Positions 44,333-55,284 of a stretch of DNA of 64,000 nt are shown one piece after another; positions within the stretch are counted from its first letter, which is position 1; each line of letters begins with the position of its first letter. Source of the DNA: Hafnia alvei. Lineage in GTDB: Bacteria > Pseudomonadota > Gammaproteobacteria > Enterobacterales > Enterobacteriaceae. The position numbers and the translations under genes were made by a program. Where the stretch lies: contig NZ_CP139992.1 of the NCBI RefSeq assembly GCF_034424155.1, forward strand, positions 4,356,012 through 4,420,011. Direction: 5' to 3'. The notes under the pieces were generated by a model. That model saw only the letters and a list, made by a program, of their open reading frames with translations. It made no database searches and was not told the DNA's origin.

Positions 44333-45169
44333 TTACGCTGATGTCTTGCGCTGATGATGGGCATCCCAAAACGCCATCAACAGTCCAATCACTAAGCCTG
44401 CAATATGCGCACCGTTTGCGACCGACATTCCAAACCAATCAAAATGTCCGGCCACCAGCCATAGCACTGAAAAAACCATCAGGCCCCGTGGCATATTGAT
44501 ACCCATTTGCGGAGCGCGTTCACCACACCACCACACATAGCCCATCAACGCATACACGACGCCAGACAGACCACCAAAATTAGACCCACTAAACAGTGAC
44601 TGCGCCCAGCCGCTCATAAAGGCAGCAACTAACGCAATTTGCAACAGCTTGCCTGCACCTAAGCGTTTTTCAACCTGCCCACCAAGATACCACCACCACA
44701 TGAGATTAAAGATGATGTGCACCGCTGAGAAATGCAAAAACGCATGGCTCACCCAGCGCCAAACCTGAAAATATTGGCTTGAATCTGCGGGCCACGCTAG
44801 CCAGTTCATGACGGTTTCATCACCCAGCATTAGCATTAACAGATAGACCACTACGCAGATAGCCGTAACTCCTACCGTTAAGGGGCCGGTCTGTCGGGTA
44901 AAACTTTTCAGATAGCTAAAGCTGCCATATTTCAAGCCGCTGTGCGTTGATCCCGCATGCCAGCTGGCCGCCTGATAGCGTGGATGCAAAGGCTCTTGCA
45001 AAAAGCGCGCAAGCTCTTGTTCAACCTGCGTCTGTTGAGCGTCGTCAGCGAGCCAAAGCACAACCTCGTCGTTGTGTACTTCTAACTCTAAACGCACGCC
45101 CTGCGTCGCCATATAATCAATAAACGCCTGCGCCAGCCTTGGGTTAGGCAGGGAAATAATACGAACCAT
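44333..45169 (-). CDS. glpG: Rhomboid intramembrane serine protease GlpG
   Basis: 278 aa (276 in E. coli). A cytosolic N-terminal domain (1-85) is followed by six membrane helices. The catalytic dyad is Ser202 ([14 protein letters not shown]) and His255 (NGAHIAG), one position later than E. coli Ser201/His254; the oxyanion-region His151 and Asn155 ([10 protein letters not shown]) are present. It cleaves transmembrane segments of membrane proteins. It is the middle gene of glpEGR, 47 bp after glpE. Confidence 0.97.
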   Translation of the reverse strand: MVRIISLPNPRLAQAFIDYMATQGVRLELEVHNDEVVLWLADDAQQTQVEQELARFLQEPLHPRYQAASWHAGSTHSGLKYGSFSYLKSFTRQTGPLTVGVTAICVVVYLLMLMLGDETVMNWLAWPADSSQYFQVWRWVSHAFLHFSAVHIIFNLMWWWYLGGQVEKRLGAGKLLQIALVAAFMSGWAQSLFSGSNFGGLSGVVYALMGYVWWCGERAPQMGINMPRGLMVFSVLWLVAGHFDWFGMSVANGAHIAGLVIGLLMAFWDAHHQRKTSA

Positions 45170-45216
45170 GAATACCTGCTTGTTAAAATTGGCACCCTAC
45201 TGATGCCTAATTGGCG

Positions 45217-45546
45217 CTACAGGGATGAGCTCTCGACCTGCTGCGGATAAGCACGGGCCCATGCTTCAAATCCGCCATCGATGCTGTATACCTCTTCAAA
45301 TCCTTGGTGCAGCAAATACTGCGCTGCGCCACGGCTGCTATTACCGTGATAGCACATCACCATCACCGGTGTATCGAATTCATTGTTTTGCATAAAGTTT
45401 TGCAGCGTTTCATTGGTCAAATGAAATGCGCCTTGGGCATGCCCGGCGGCATAGCTCTGCGGATCGCGAATATCCACCAACGCTACACCCGATTGTTGTA
45501 ACTTTTGCTGTGCTTGTTCAACTGAAATAACGACAAACTGTTCCAT
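45217..45546 (-). CDS. glpE: Thiosulfate sulfurtransferase GlpE
   Basis: 109 aa (108 in E. coli), a single-domain rhodanese. The active-site loop CYHGNSSRG has its catalytic Cys at residue 65, as in E. coli. It transfers sulfane sulfur from thiosulfate to cyanide or thioredoxin in the cytosol; its link to glycerol metabolism is only positional. It is first of glpEGR. Upstream, a GTAAC/GTTAC palindrome at 45584-45599 encloses a GAACAT half resembling a GlpR site. Confidence 0.95.
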   Translation of the reverse strand: MEQFVVISVEQAQQKLQQSGVALVDIRDPQSYAAGHAQGAFHLTNETLQNFMQNNEFDTPVMVMCYHGNSSRGAAQYLLHQGFEEVYSIDGGFEAWARAYPQQVESSSL

Positions 45547-45819
45547 AACACCATTCCATTACTGTATTCAAATTGCCCGCATTGTAACGAACATGTTACT
45601 GACAAAAAACCGCATTAAGCATATGGAATTGTTGCTAAAACCGTAGGACACAACAACCTAAAGACCATCAAGAGATTGCGGTTTTTAGCCAGAAATGCAA
45701 GAACTAAACGAACGATTACGAAAATTCATGGTATTTAATCGCTCATTTTTCCCTTCTCTTGCCACGCAAACCAAGGCGAAATGCCATAGACTTAAGGGAA
45801 TAGCATCACAGGAGGTCTT

Positions 45820-46251
45820 ATGAAAAACCTAATTCGTGCTGTGCTCCCCGCTCTGTTGCTTTCTCCATTGTCACTTTTTTGCAGTGTAAATGCCTATGCG
45901 CAGTCGGCCGTCATACAGCAGCAACAGCAAATGATCCAACAACAGCAACAAGGTTTCCAAAACCAAAACAGCAGTTTCAATCAACAGCAGCTGCGTAATA
46001 CGCAAACTCAAATCCAGCGAGATAACCAAGCGCAGCAGATACACCAGTTGAATGAAAACATGCGTCTGAATGCCGATCAGCAGTGGCAGAATAACAATCA
46101 GCAACGCATGCTCAATAATCAGAATCGCCAGCAACGTCAACAGCAGCTACAACTTAATCAAATGGATCAGCAGAAAAAAGTGAATAATCAAAGAATGCTG
46201 AACCAGCAGAATACCGTGGATCAGAATAGAAAAAATAACGGTGGGCAGTAG
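45820..46251 (+). CDS. yhhA: Secreted Gln/Asn-rich protein, YhhA (DUF2756)-like
   Basis: 143 aa. A signal peptide spans residues 1-27 (cleavage after AYA). The mature 116 residues contain about 43 Gln and 22 Asn, with runs of five Gln and no Cys. The composition, length, signal peptide and position beside ugpQ match E. coli YhhA, a DUF2756 protein of unknown function; assignment is by resemblance and synteny, because low complexity makes alignment weak. The start has a strong AGGAGG. It is likely a periplasmic, disordered or coiled-coil protein. No function is proposed. Confidence 0.7.
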   Translation: MKNLIRAVLPALLLSPLSLFCSVNAYAQSAVIQQQQQMIQQQQQGFQNQNSSFNQQQLRNTQTQIQRDNQAQQIHQLNENMRLNADQQWQNNNQQRMLNNQNRQQRQQQLQLNQMDQQKKVNNQRMLNQQNTVDQNRKNNGGQ

Positions 46252-46266
46252 GCCATATATATTGAA

Positions 46267-46374
46267 TGACCCCACCCTAACCCTCCCCTTCGCAGGGGAG
46301 GGAACTGTTCGGTGATGTTTATAAGTATCTAGATCTGCCCCTCCCAAGCCAAGGAGGAGGTTGGGAGGGGGTCA
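46267..46374. repeat. Two-hairpin GC-rich intergenic repeat, yhhA-ugpQ copy
   Basis: TGACCCC (46267-46273) pairs with GGGGTCA (46368-46374) to close the element. Inside are CCCTCCCC/GGGGAGGG (46281-46302) and CCCCTCCCAA/TTGGGAGGGG (46338-46370). The linker carries ACTGTTCGGTGATG (46304-46317), the reverse complement of the linker in the 40.8 kb copy. It lies between convergent stops. Confidence 0.8.
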
Positions 46375-46384
46375 GCTCCCCAAT

Positions 46385-47143
46385 TTAAACGGATTCACGG
46401 TCTGCAAAATCAGCACCAATCACATCAATTTTATCAGTACAGATGCAATCAACGCCCCAATCCAGCAGCAATCGGGCGCGTTTCGGGTTATTCACCGTGT
46501 ACACCAGAATACGCAGCCCGGCAGCTTTGATATCCGCAACGCGTTCCGCAGTCAGCTCATTGTGATCGATATGCAATGAAACGCAGCCTAAGCGCGTGGT
46601 TAACGCCAGCCACTCTTCATTCCATGTTTCAAGCAGCAAACCGCGTGGCAATTCAGGAACCGCTTCTTGCGCCGCGGCCAATGACTCAACCGAAAAAGAG
46701 GAGAGCAAAGGCGGAACCGGATGCGTTGCCCATAGCGTTTTCGCCGCTAGTGCAACGACCCGCCCTGTTTCACGTTCAACGCCGGTCGTGGGTTTAATCT
46801 CAATATTCGCCGCTAGGCCAAATTCACGACAGCGATCGGCAACCTGCGAGAGCAGCGGCAAAGGTTCATCGCGGAACGCGCGGCCAAACCAGCCTCCGGC
46901 ATCGAGACTCACCAGTTTTTCCCAAGGCAAATCACCGGCGACGCCCCAACCATTAGTGGTACGTTCCAGATTATCGTCGTGCAGCAAAAAAATTTGCCCA
47001 TCGGCGCTAAGTTTGGCATCAAACTCAATCATTTTATGCCCATACTCCGCGCCAATATCAATGGCCGCTAAGGTGTTCTCTGGCGCCAGTTTGCCACCAC
47101 CGCGGTGGGCGATAATTTTTGGATAGGGCCAATATGTTGTCAT
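46385..47143 (-). CDS. ugpQ: Glycerophosphodiester phosphodiesterase UgpQ
   Basis: 252 aa (247 in E. coli). A cytosolic GDPD-family TIM barrel that hydrolyses glycerophosphodiesters to glycerol-3-P and an alcohol. Signatures are [42 protein letters not shown] and NIEIKPT. An ATG at 47158 is in frame, but the ATG at 47143 has GGAG six nt upstream and aligns with E. coli ([14 protein letters not shown]). It is last of ugpBAECQ. Confidence 0.95.
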   Translation of the reverse strand: MTTYWPYPKIIAHRGGGKLAPENTLAAIDIGAEYGHKMIEFDAKLSADGQIFLLHDDNLERTTNGWGVAGDLPWEKLVSLDAGGWFGRAFRDEPLPLLSQVADRCREFGLAANIEIKPTTGVERETGRVVALAAKTLWATHPVPPLLSSFSVESLAAAQEAVPELPRGLLLETWNEEWLALTTRLGCVSLHIDHNELTAERVADIKAAGLRILVYTVNNPKRARLLLDWGVDCICTDKIDVIGADFADRESV

Positions 47144-47176
47144 CTTGTACTCCGCCATAAAGGCTTTACTTCAGGT

Positions 47177-48253
47177 TCACGGCTCAATACGCAAACCGGT
47201 TGTTATATCGAAGAAATGCAGGTTTTCCTGTGGCAGAACCAACCGCAGTTCGCTTCCTGACTCAGGGAGAATTTGATGAGGCAAGCGCAGGATCACGCCG
47301 TGCTCCCCCCACTGCCCGTGCGCTAGATTATCGGCGCCCAGCAGCTCCAGCGTCATTACCGTAAACGGGTTTCCGCCTTCTGACTCAAACGCACGACGCA
47401 GATGCTCAGGACGAATACCGAGCGTCAGCGCTTGCCCTGCCAGCTTGTTCAATGGCTGTTCTAACCGCAGCTGCGGGCCATTGTTAACCTCGAAAGTCAG
47501 TCCGTCTGCGCTAATCTGACCATCAAGCAAATTCATCGCAGGCGATCCCATAAAACCAGCGACAAAGCGACTGGCTGGGCGATGATAAATCTCGGTCGGC
47601 GTTCCTATCTGCTCAGCGACACCCTTGTTAAGCACAATCACGCGCTGGGCGAGCGTCATGGCCTCAACCTGATCATGCGTCACATATAGGCTGGTCGTTT
47701 TTAAGCGGCGGTGCAACTGTTGCAGCTCAAGGCGCATCTGAACGCGCAGTTTTGCATCAAGATTGGATAACGGTTCGTCGAACAGGAATACCGCTGGCTC
47801 ACGCACGATTGCGCGCCCCATCGCGACTCGCTGGCGTTGCCCGCCAGATAGCTCGCTTGGCTTGCGGGTTAAGTGCGGCCCTAATTCAAGAATAGCGGCC
47901 ACCTCTTCCACCTTGGTGCGAATGAGTTCTTTGCCCAAACCGCGAATTTTCAGGCCGTAGGCCATATTATCAAATACGCTCATATGCGGATAAAGCGCAT
48001 AGTTTTGGAACACCATCGCCACGCCGCGATCTTTAGGTTCTTTATGCGTCACGCGATCGTCATCGATATAAATATCACCGCCGGTGGTTTCCTCAAGCCC
48101 GGCGACCATCCTTAGCAGCGTCGATTTCCCACAGCCAGACGGGCCAACCATTACGATAAACTCACCGTCGGCAACATCCAGATCGATCCCTTTGATTATC
48201 GCATTCTTGCCGTCATAGCTTTTGCTAACGGTCTGTAATTTTAAACGTGCCAT
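47177..48253 (-). CDS. ugpC: sn-glycerol-3-phosphate ABC transporter ATPase UgpC
   Basis: 358 aa (356 in E. coli). Walker [12 protein letters not shown] near residue 37, signature [14 protein letters not shown], Walker [13 protein letters not shown], and a C-terminal TOBE/regulatory domain like MalK ([10 protein letters not shown]). It energises import through UgpAE. It lies 4 bp after ugpE. Confidence 0.97.
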   Translation of the reverse strand: MARLKLQTVSKSYDGKNAIIKGIDLDVADGEFIVMVGPSGCGKSTLLRMVAGLEETTGGDIYIDDDRVTHKEPKDRGVAMVFQNYALYPHMSVFDNMAYGLKIRGLGKELIRTKVEEVAAILELGPHLTRKPSELSGGQRQRVAMGRAIVREPAVFLFDEPLSNLDAKLRVQMRLELQQLHRRLKTTSLYVTHDQVEAMTLAQRVIVLNKGVAEQIGTPTEIYHRPASRFVAGFMGSPAMNLLDGQISADGLTFEVNNGPQLRLEQPLNKLAGQALTLGIRPEHLRRAFESEGGNPFTVMTLELLGADNLAHGQWGEHGVILRLPHQILPESGSELRLVLPQENLHFFDITTGLRIEP

Positions 48254-48257
48254 TCAG

Positions 48258-49103
48258 TTATTTCTCGCTATCAACCAGACCACGGACGAACCAGCGCTGC
48301 ATACCCAATACCACCAACAGCGGAGGTAATAACGTCATCAGCAATGCGGCCATCACAAGTTGCCACTGCGTTGCGCTTTCTCCACTGGAGATAGCGCTTT
48401 TAATACCCGCGACCGCCGTTCCCATTGAGGGATCGCTAGTTATCAGCAATGGCCAAAGATATTGATTCCACCCATAGATAAACGTAATAACAAACAGCGC
48501 CGCTAAATTCGTTTTAGAAAGTGGAAACAGCACATCGCGGAAAAAGCGCATCGGCCCCGCACCGTCGATACGCGCAGCCTCTAGCAGCTCATGCGGCAAC
48601 GTCATAAAAAACTGTCGAAATAAAAACGTGGCGGTTGCCGAAGCCATCAGCGGCAGCGTTAATCCCGTGTAGCTATCCATCAGATTTAGGTTTGCCATCA
48701 CTTCAACCGTGGGAAATATCCTCACCTCAACCGGCAACATTAGAGTGATGAATATCAACCAGAAGAACAGGTTACGCAATGGAAAACGGAAATAGACAAT
48801 GGCAAATGCTGAAAGCATCGAGACCGTAATTTTCCCCACCGTAATCACGAGCGCCATAATAAAGCTATTCATCAACTGAATGCCAAACGGTGCTCCAGCG
48901 CTACCCACGCCCTGATGCCAAACCTGCGAAACGTTATGCCACAGCTGTGAACCGGGGATCAGCGTCATCGGCACATCAAACACCTGTTGCTTATCGAGCG
49001 TTGCAGCAACGAACGCCACATACAGCGGGAATAAAATCACCATCACGCCCAACACCAGCATAATGTGGCAAAACACATCTAAGCCTTTACGGTTCTCAAT
49101 CAT
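48258..49103 (-). CDS. ugpE: sn-glycerol-3-phosphate ABC transporter permease UgpE
   Basis: 281 aa, the E. coli length. About six membrane helices; the cytoplasmic EAA loop for UgpC contact is [17 protein letters not shown]. It pairs with UgpA. The start overlaps the ugpA stop by 4 bp (ATGA). Confidence 0.97.
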   Translation of the reverse strand: MIENRKGLDVFCHIMLVLGVMVILFPLYVAFVAATLDKQQVFDVPMTLIPGSQLWHNVSQVWHQGVGSAGAPFGIQLMNSFIMALVITVGKITVSMLSAFAIVYFRFPLRNLFFWLIFITLMLPVEVRIFPTVEVMANLNLMDSYTGLTLPLMASATATFLFRQFFMTLPHELLEAARIDGAGPMRFFRDVLFPLSKTNLAALFVITFIYGWNQYLWPLLITSDPSMGTAVAGIKSAISSGESATQWQLVMAALLMTLLPPLLVVLGMQRWFVRGLVDSEK

Positions 49104-49987
49104 TGGTAACGTACCTTACGCTCAACGTAGCGGAATTGGATCAGGGTTAACGCAATGACCATCAGCATCAGAACCACCGACTGCGCGGCTGAGCTGGAAA
49201 GATCGAGCCCCGCAAATCCTTCACGGTAGATTTTATAAATAAGCGTTGTCGTGGATTGCCCTGGCCCACCGCCGGTGGCTGCATCAATAACCGGAAAGGT
49301 GTCGAAGAAGGCGTAAACCAGATTAACCACCAACAAGAAGAAGCTCACCGGAGAAATCAGCGGCAACACAATATGAAAGAAGCGGCGAATCGGCCCCGCA
49401 CCATCGATGGCGGCAGCTTCGAGCAAAGACTTAGGCACAGACTGTAATGCGGCGAGGAAAAACAAGAAGTTATAGCTCATCTGTTTCCATACCGAGGCCA
49501 GCACCACCAAAAACATGGCCTGACCGCTGTTTTGTGCATGGTTCCAGTTATAGCCCATCGCACCAAGAAAATGCGATACCAACCCCAGCCCCGGATTAAA
49601 CAAAAACATCCACAGCACGGCGGCGATAGTGGGCGCAACCGCGTAAGGCAAGATAAACAAGGTTTGATAAATGCGGCGACCGCGCAAAACATGATTCACC
49701 AGCGCGGCAAAAAATAGCGACAGCACCAATCCAAAAAACGTGACCAAGCCGCTAAACCATAGCGTGGTGCGAAACGCGCCCAAATAGTAAGGATCGTGCC
49801 AAAGCGAAACAAAGTTTTGCCAACCGACAAACTCACTGGAAAGGCCGAAAGGATCGAGACTTTGTACCGAATACCACAGCGCCTCACCCGCAGGCCACAG
49901 GAAGAAAATCGCGGTGATTAAAAGCTGTGGAGCCACCAGCGCATAGGGCAACCAGCTGCATTTAAACGTGGGAGTTAGGGAACTCAT
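49100..49987 (-). CDS. ugpA: sn-glycerol-3-phosphate ABC transporter permease UgpA
   Basis: 295 aa, the E. coli length. Six membrane helices; the EAA loop is [18 protein letters not shown]. It forms the channel with UgpE. It overlaps ugpE by 4 bp and follows ugpB by 81 bp. Confidence 0.97.
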   Translation of the reverse strand: MSSLTPTFKCSWLPYALVAPQLLITAIFFLWPAGEALWYSVQSLDPFGLSSEFVGWQNFVSLWHDPYYLGAFRTTLWFSGLVTFFGLVLSLFFAALVNHVLRGRRIYQTLFILPYAVAPTIAAVLWMFLFNPGLGLVSHFLGAMGYNWNHAQNSGQAMFLVVLASVWKQMSYNFLFFLAALQSVPKSLLEAAAIDGAGPIRRFFHIVLPLISPVSFFLLVVNLVYAFFDTFPVIDAATGGGPGQSTTTLIYKIYREGFAGLDLSSSAAQSVVLMLMVIALTLIQFRYVERKVRYQ

Positions 49988-50068
49988 AACACCTCAAAAT
50001 TTGCTACCAGATACAGGCACCTGCCAATCACCTCATCTCTAAGGCGATTGGCAAGGTAGAACCAAAAA

Positions 50069-51391
50069 CTACTTCGCCGATTTTTCAAAGCGCTCTAACA
50101 GCTGATTGCCGCGTAATACCGCTTCATCCAGTGCCTGCTGTGGCGTTTTCTTACCGGTCCAAACACCCTCAAGTTCTTCATCAACCACGGTACGAATTTG
50201 CGGCATATTGCCTAAACGGACGCCCTTGGTGAACGCCAACGGCGGCTTGTTCAGCATTTGTCGCGTGGCGACATCTGCGCCCGGATTTTTATCATAGAAG
50301 CCCTGCTGTTTGGTCAGCTCATAGGCCGCCGTCGTGATCGGCAGATAGCCGGTTTTTTGATGCCATTCGGCGGCAATCTCTGGCTTGGCCAAGAATTGGA
50401 AGAACTCCGCTACGCCTTTGTAAGTTTCAGGCTTTTTGCCGTTCATCACCCACAGGCTAGCACCGCCGATAATGGCATTTTGCGGGGCATCTTTTGCGTC
50501 GGCGTCGTAGGGCATAAAGGCCACGCCGTAGTTAAATTTGGCATACTGTTTAATGTTGGCAAGCGAGCCGGAAGAGCCGGTCATCATGGCACAGTCGCCG
50601 TTATAGAATTTCGCCGTTGGCTCATCTTTACGGCCAAAGTAGCTGAAATCGCCTTTTTTGAGCATGTCGGACAGCAGCTGAATATGCTTCACCTGCAACG
50701 GCTTGTTAAACTCTAAACGCGCCGACGGGCCGCCAAAGCCGTTGTTTTCCGTGGCAAAAGGAACACCGTTCCACGCGCTGAAGTTTTCCAGTTGTACCCA
50801 GCCCTGCCAGCCAGACGCATATCCGCAGCTCATGCCGCTAGCGCGTAGCTTCGCCGCGTCGTCTGCCAGCGCCTGCCATGTTTTTGGTGGCTCATCCGGA
50901 TTTAAACCCGCCTTTTTAAAAGCGTCTTTGTTGTAGTAGAGAACCGGCGTTGAACTATTGAACGGCTGAGAAAGAAGTTGCCCAGAAGTATTATCGGCGT
51001 AATAGCCTGCGACGGTTGGAACAAACTGGGACTCATCGAAAGGAATGCCCGCCTCTTTGAATACCTGATAAACCGGCTTAATCGCCTGTTTAGCCTGCAT
51101 CATGGTGGCGGTGCCGACTTCATAAACCTGCAAGATTGCTGGCGCTTTACCCGCGCGGAAAGCCGCAATCCCCGCCGCTAGGCTTTGCTCATAGTCGCCT
51201 TTGTAAACCGGCACCACTTTGTATTCATTTTGAGATTGGTTAAAACGCTGAGCAAGGCTATCGACTTCAGTACCGAGCTCCGCCTCCATCGAATGCCAGA
51301 ACGGAATTTCAGTGACCGCCAACGCGGGAGCGCTGAGGCAAAATGTGACCGCCAAGCTACAGATGCTGCGTTTTATTGTCTTATTCATCAT
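50069..51391 (-). CDS. ugpB: sn-glycerol-3-phosphate-binding protein UgpB
   Basis: 440 aa (438 in E. coli). Periplasmic binding protein with a signal peptide of about 25 residues (cleavage after ALA). It binds G3P and glycerophosphocholine; characteristic segments are [29 protein letters not shown] and [11 protein letters not shown]. The frame extends to 51421, but the ATG at 51391 has GGGGA six nt upstream. It is first of ugpBAECQ, and an array of PHO-box heptamers lies about 90-140 bp upstream. Confidence 0.96.
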   Translation of the reverse strand: MMNKTIKRSICSLAVTFCLSAPALAVTEIPFWHSMEAELGTEVDSLAQRFNQSQNEYKVVPVYKGDYEQSLAAGIAAFRAGKAPAILQVYEVGTATMMQAKQAIKPVYQVFKEAGIPFDESQFVPTVAGYYADNTSGQLLSQPFNSSTPVLYYNKDAFKKAGLNPDEPPKTWQALADDAAKLRASGMSCGYASGWQGWVQLENFSAWNGVPFATENNGFGGPSARLEFNKPLQVKHIQLLSDMLKKGDFSYFGRKDEPTAKFYNGDCAMMTGSSGSLANIKQYAKFNYGVAFMPYDADAKDAPQNAIIGGASLWVMNGKKPETYKGVAEFFQFLAKPEIAAEWHQKTGYLPITTAAYELTKQQGFYDKNPGADVATRQMLNKPPLAFTKGVRLGNMPQIRTVVDEELEGVWTGKKTPQQALDEAVLRGNQLLERFEKSAK

Positions 51392-51479
51392 GCTAAATCC
51401 CCGTCGAATGAGTGTTATCACCGTAAAAGTTGAGTGATAAAGAACGTCTTATTTTCGGGATGTACCATGACATGCGCGT

Positions 51480-51530
51480 ATGACAGAAAAATAACCGATA
51501 GGTGAAGGAAATGTGACGGAGGGATGACGG
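51480..51530 (-). promoter_or_regulatory. PHO box array at the ugpB promoter
   Basis: On the minus strand five heptamers occur every 11 bp: CCGTCAT (51530-51524), CCGTCAC (51519-51513), CCTTCAC (51508-51502), CGGTTAT (51497-51491) and CTGTCAT (51486-51480). The repeat CTGTCAY spaced by 4 bp is the PhoB-binding consensus; the last two copies lie nearest the gene. This predicts induction under phosphate limitation, as known for E. coli ugp. Confidence 0.82.
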
Positions 51531-51546
51531 TAACAAAGGAAAATCA

Positions 51547-51572
51547 GCCATCCTCAAATAAACGAAGATGGC
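51547..51572 (-). terminator. Terminator downstream of livF
   Basis: On the minus strand GCCATC pairs with GATGGC over a 14-nt loop and is followed by TGATTTTCC. It lies between the livF stop and the PHO array. The 6-bp stem and broken T-run make it modest. Confidence 0.5.
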
Positions 51573-51580
51573 CGAGAATT

Positions 51581-52282
51581 CTATCCGCCCAAATAGGCAC
51601 TACGCACGGCGCTGTTTGCTAACAGCGCTGAGCCGCTGTCTTCCAGCACCACGTGCCCATTTTCAAGCACGTAGCCACGGTCGGCCAGCTTGAGCGCCTG
51701 ATTGGCATTTTGTTCGACCAGAAATATGGTCATGCCCTCTTCGCGCAGCTGTTGAATGGTATCGAAAATTTGCAGAATGATGATGGGCGCTAGGCCCAGC
51801 GACGGTTCATCGAGCAGCAACAGCTTAGGCTGGCTCATCAAGGCACGCCCGATTGCCAGCATCTGCTGTTCGCCACCGGACATGGTGCCTGCGCGCTGTA
51901 TACGACGTTCATACAAACGAGGGAAGAGATCGTAAACTCGCGCAATACGCTCTTGATACTGGTGGCGATCGGCAAAGAACCCGCCCATCGCCAAGTTCTC
52001 TTCCACCGTCATGCGCGAGAATACCCGACGCCCCTCCGGCACAATCGCTATTGCCTCACGCATAATGCGGGCCGTCTGCCAGTCGGTGATGTCTTGCCCA
52101 AGAAAATTAATACGCCCAGAGGTCGCTCGCGGCTCACCGCATAACGTGCCCAGCAGCGTCGTTTTTCCTGCACCGTTTGCACCGATAAGCGTAACGATTT
52201 CACCCTTCTGGATCTGAATACTGACGTTGTGCAGCGCCTGAATTTTTCCGTAATGAGCCGAGACATTGTCTAAAGTCAGCAT
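51581..52282 (-). CDS. livF: Branched-chain amino acid ABC transporter ATPase LivF
   Basis: 233 aa (237 in E. coli). Walker A GANGAGKTTLL, signature MSGGEQQMLAIGRAL, Walker B LLLLDEPSLGLAP, and the H-loop region as FLVEQNANQ. It works with LivG to power leucine/isoleucine/valine import. It is last of the liv operon, 2 bp after livG. Confidence 0.97.
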   Translation of the reverse strand: MLTLDNVSAHYGKIQALHNVSIQIQKGEIVTLIGANGAGKTTLLGTLCGEPRATSGRINFLGQDITDWQTARIMREAIAIVPEGRRVFSRMTVEENLAMGGFFADRHQYQERIARVYDLFPRLYERRIQRAGTMSGGEQQMLAIGRALMSQPKLLLLDEPSLGLAPIIILQIFDTIQQLREEGMTIFLVEQNANQALKLADRGYVLENGHVVLEDSGSALLANSAVRSAYLGG

Positions 52283-52284
52283 AG

Positions 52285-53055
52285 TTACGCCTCTCCCAAA
52301 TAAGCACGAATAACATCCGGATTATTGCGCACCTCTTCAGGTGAGCCTTGTGCCAGCGGGGTTCCCTGATTCACCACGTAAATTCGGTCTGAAATATCCA
52401 TCACCAATTTCATATCATGCTCAATCAACAGCACAGAGACCTGATGATGATTGCGTAAATCGGCGATCAGCTCGTTAAGCTCATCGGTTTCTTTTGGGTT
52501 AAGCCCTGCGGCCGGTTCATCCAGCATCAGCAATTCAGGACGCGTCACCATACAGCGGGCTATCTCTAGTCGGCGCTGCTGACCATAGGCTAAATTCCCC
52601 GCCTGACGGTTTGAGAACTCCAGCAATCCCACGCGATCTAACCATACGGCGGCACGCTCTAATGCATCGGCTTCAGCGCGGCGAAACGTTGGCGTTTTTA
52701 GCAGGCCCGCGAACACCCCGCTTTTCAGATGCTGATGCTGTGCAACCAGCAGGTTTTCAACCACCGTCATCTCTTTGAACAAGCGGACATGCTGAAACGT
52801 GCGTACCACGCCCATTCGTGCAATTTGCTGCCCAGCCAACCCCGCAAGCTCACGGTCGCGCAGTTTAATCGAGCCGCTGCTCGGGCGATAAAAACCGGTT
52901 AAGCAGTTAAATACCGTGGTTTTCCCCGCCCCGTTAGGCCCGATAAGTGAGACAATTTCCCCCTCATTAAGCATCAGCGCAACGTTATTCACCGCTAGCA
53001 ATCCGCCGAAGCGCATGCATAAATTATTCACTAGCAACAGAGGTTTTTCGCTCAT
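52285..53055 (-). CDS. livG: Branched-chain amino acid ABC transporter ATPase LivG
   Basis: 256 aa (255 in E. coli). Walker [13 protein letters not shown], a signature-like [15 protein letters not shown], Walker [16 protein letters not shown] and H-loop [11 protein letters not shown]. The frame is open up to 53127, but the ATG at 53055 overlaps the livM stop as ATGA and gives the family N-terminus. It forms a heterodimer with LivF. Confidence 0.97.
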   Translation of the reverse strand: MSEKPLLLVNNLCMRFGGLLAVNNVALMLNEGEIVSLIGPNGAGKTTVFNCLTGFYRPSSGSIKLRDRELAGLAGQQIARMGVVRTFQHVRLFKEMTVVENLLVAQHQHLKSGVFAGLLKTPTFRRAEADALERAAVWLDRVGLLEFSNRQAGNLAYGQQRRLEIARCMVTRPELLMLDEPAAGLNPKETDELNELIADLRNHHQVSVLLIEHDMKLVMDISDRIYVVNQGTPLAQGSPEEVRNNPDVIRAYLGEA

Positions 53056-54323
53056 GCTCGGCCTCCTTTGCGTGCGGCAAATTTCAGCTGTGGACGTTTC
53101 ATTGGCAGTAATCCTTGCGGCCGCCAAATCATCATCAGCACCATCAGAGCGCCGAGCAACAACATGCTGTATTCATTTAAATCACGCATCAGTTCGCGAG
53201 ACACCACCAAGATCACCGCGGCCAGAATCACCGCAAACTGCGATCCCATCCCGCCTAATACCACAATCGCCAGCACAAAGGCCGATTCCACGAAGGTGAA
53301 GGATTCAGGGCTAACAAACCCCTGCCGCGCCGCAAATAAGGTTCCCGCAAAGCCGGCAAACGCCGCGCTGATAGTAAACGCCGTCAGCTTGATCCGCGTT
53401 GGGCTCAGGCCTAATGAACGACAGGCAATTTCGTCTTCACGCAGCGCTTCCCACGCTCGCCCAAGCGGCATCCGCAGCAGTCGATTAATCACAAACAGCG
53501 TGATGACCACCAGCAGCAACGCCACGAGGTATAAGAAAATAATGCGATCGCTTGGATCATATTTCAGACCAAAAAATTCATGGAATGATCCCCAGCCACC
53601 GTCGCGCACGCTGCGGTTAAATTCCAGCCCGAAGAAGGTCGGTTTTGGGATCTGGCTGATACCGTTTGGGCCGCCGGTAATCTCCGTGTTGTTAAGCAGC
53701 AAAATACGTACAATTTCGCCGAAGCCTAACGTAACAATCGCTAAGTAGTCGCCGCGCAGTCGCAATACGGGGAATCCCAGCAACAGACCAAAGGCTGCGG
53801 CAACGATCCCCGCAATTGGCAGGCTTTCCCAAAATCCAATGCCATAATAGTGATTGAGCAGCGCGTAGGTATAAGCGCCGATGGCATAAAAGCCGCCGTA
53901 CCCCAACACCAGCAAACCAGACAGCCCGACCACGACATTCAGACCTAGCCCCAGCATGACGTAGATAAGCGTCAGCGTGGCAATATCCACGGTGCCGCGT
54001 GATACCACGAATGGCCACACCACCGCGGCGATAAGGATCAGCGCCAACACCAGTTTTTGCTTCGGCGTGGATCCATCCAAGCTTGGCAGCACTAGAGAGG
54101 GGCCGGAGACTTTTTTGAAACCCTGCTGGATCATCGGGCGCATCAATTGGAAGAAGAAGACCACCACGCAGCCCGCGCCAATCCATTCCCAGCGCACAGA
54201 ATCCGCCAGATTAACCACCAAATGGGTGCCATCTAGGCCAAGCTGAACGCCCATAATAAATGACGCTAGAACAAACATCGTGATGGTGGAAATAATCGCA
54301 TTAACCAGATTGAGCTGTTTCAT
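53052..54323 (-). CDS. livM: Branched-chain amino acid ABC permease LivM
   Basis: 423 aa (425 in E. coli). An N-terminal extension with two helices precedes the conserved permease core ([43 protein letters not shown]). It overlaps livG by 4 bp and livH by 4 bp (both ATGA), indicating tight translational coupling. Confidence 0.97.
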   Translation of the reverse strand: MKQLNLVNAIISTITMFVLASFIMGVQLGLDGTHLVVNLADSVRWEWIGAGCVVVFFFQLMRPMIQQGFKKVSGPSLVLPSLDGSTPKQKLVLALILIAAVVWPFVVSRGTVDIATLTLIYVMLGLGLNVVVGLSGLLVLGYGGFYAIGAYTYALLNHYYGIGFWESLPIAGIVAAAFGLLLGFPVLRLRGDYLAIVTLGFGEIVRILLLNNTEITGGPNGISQIPKPTFFGLEFNRSVRDGGWGSFHEFFGLKYDPSDRIIFLYLVALLLVVITLFVINRLLRMPLGRAWEALREDEIACRSLGLSPTRIKLTAFTISAAFAGFAGTLFAARQGFVSPESFTFVESAFVLAIVVLGGMGSQFAVILAAVILVVSRELMRDLNEYSMLLLGALMVLMMIWRPQGLLPMKRPQLKFAARKGGRA

Positions 54324-55246
54324 ACTTTCTCAACCTCCGGGCGTCCCAAGATGCCGGTAGGCATCACCAGCAGCACCACAATCAGCAAGGCAAAAGACAC
54401 TACGTCTTTATATTCCGTACTCAGATACGCCGAGGTTAGCGCTTCCGCCACGCCTAGAATCAGGCCGCCAATCATCGCACCAGGAATACTGCCAATGCCT
54501 CCCAATACCGCCGCGGTAAAGGCTTTCATGCCCGCCATAAACCCAATATAGGGATTGATAACACCGTAAAACTGCCCCAGCAATACGCCAGCCACGGCCG
54601 CCATAGCAGCACCAATCACAAAGGTCAGTGAGATAACGCGATCGGTGCTAATACCCAGCAGGCTCGCCATTTTGAGATCTTCGGCGCACGCACGGCAGGC
54701 ACGCCCCATGCGGGAATAACGGATAAATAACGTCAGCGCCAGCATGGCGAGGAACGTCACCACCCAGATAATGATTTGCATGGTGGAAATGCTAGCGGCA
54801 AAGCCGTTGCTTTCCCCTAGCGTCCATTGACCGGTCACCAAGCGCGGCAGCGCCAGATCGCGCGAGCCCTGCGTAAGGCTGACATAGTTTTGTAAGAAGA
54901 TGGACATCCCAATCGCGGAGATCAGTGCAATGAGACGTTTTGACGAGCGAACGGGTTTATAAGCCACGCGCTCGATGCTCCAACCATAGGCACTGGTGAT
55001 GACGACCGCCACAATGAATGCCGCGCCGATCAATAACCAACTGGCATCGATACCGAGCATCATCAGCGCCGCAATCACAATAAAGGAGACATAGCTGCCA
55101 ATCATATAAACCTCGCCATGCGCGAAGTTGATCATGCCGATAATGCCGTAAACCATGGTGTAACCAATGGCGATCAGCGCATAGGTGCTCCCCAGCGTTA
55201 CGCCGTTGAACATCTGCTGAATGAAATAAAGGAACTGTTCTGACAT
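54320..55246 (-). CDS. livH: Branched-chain amino acid ABC permease LivH
   Basis: 308 aa, the E. coli length. About eight hydrophobic segments; family stretches [27 protein letters not shown] and [17 protein letters not shown]. It pairs with LivM. A 195-bp gap with a two-hairpin repeat separates it from the binding-protein gene upstream. Confidence 0.97.
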   Translation of the reverse strand: MSEQFLYFIQQMFNGVTLGSTYALIAIGYTMVYGIIGMINFAHGEVYMIGSYVSFIVIAALMMLGIDASWLLIGAAFIVAVVITSAYGWSIERVAYKPVRSSKRLIALISAIGMSIFLQNYVSLTQGSRDLALPRLVTGQWTLGESNGFAASISTMQIIIWVVTFLAMLALTLFIRYSRMGRACRACAEDLKMASLLGISTDRVISLTFVIGAAMAAVAGVLLGQFYGVINPYIGFMAGMKAFTAAVLGGIGSIPGAMIGGLILGVAEALTSAYLSTEYKDVVSFALLIVVLLVMPTGILGRPEVEKV

Positions 55247-55284
55247 ACCCTATCCTTATAATGCAAGGGGGTGGCATCGATGTT

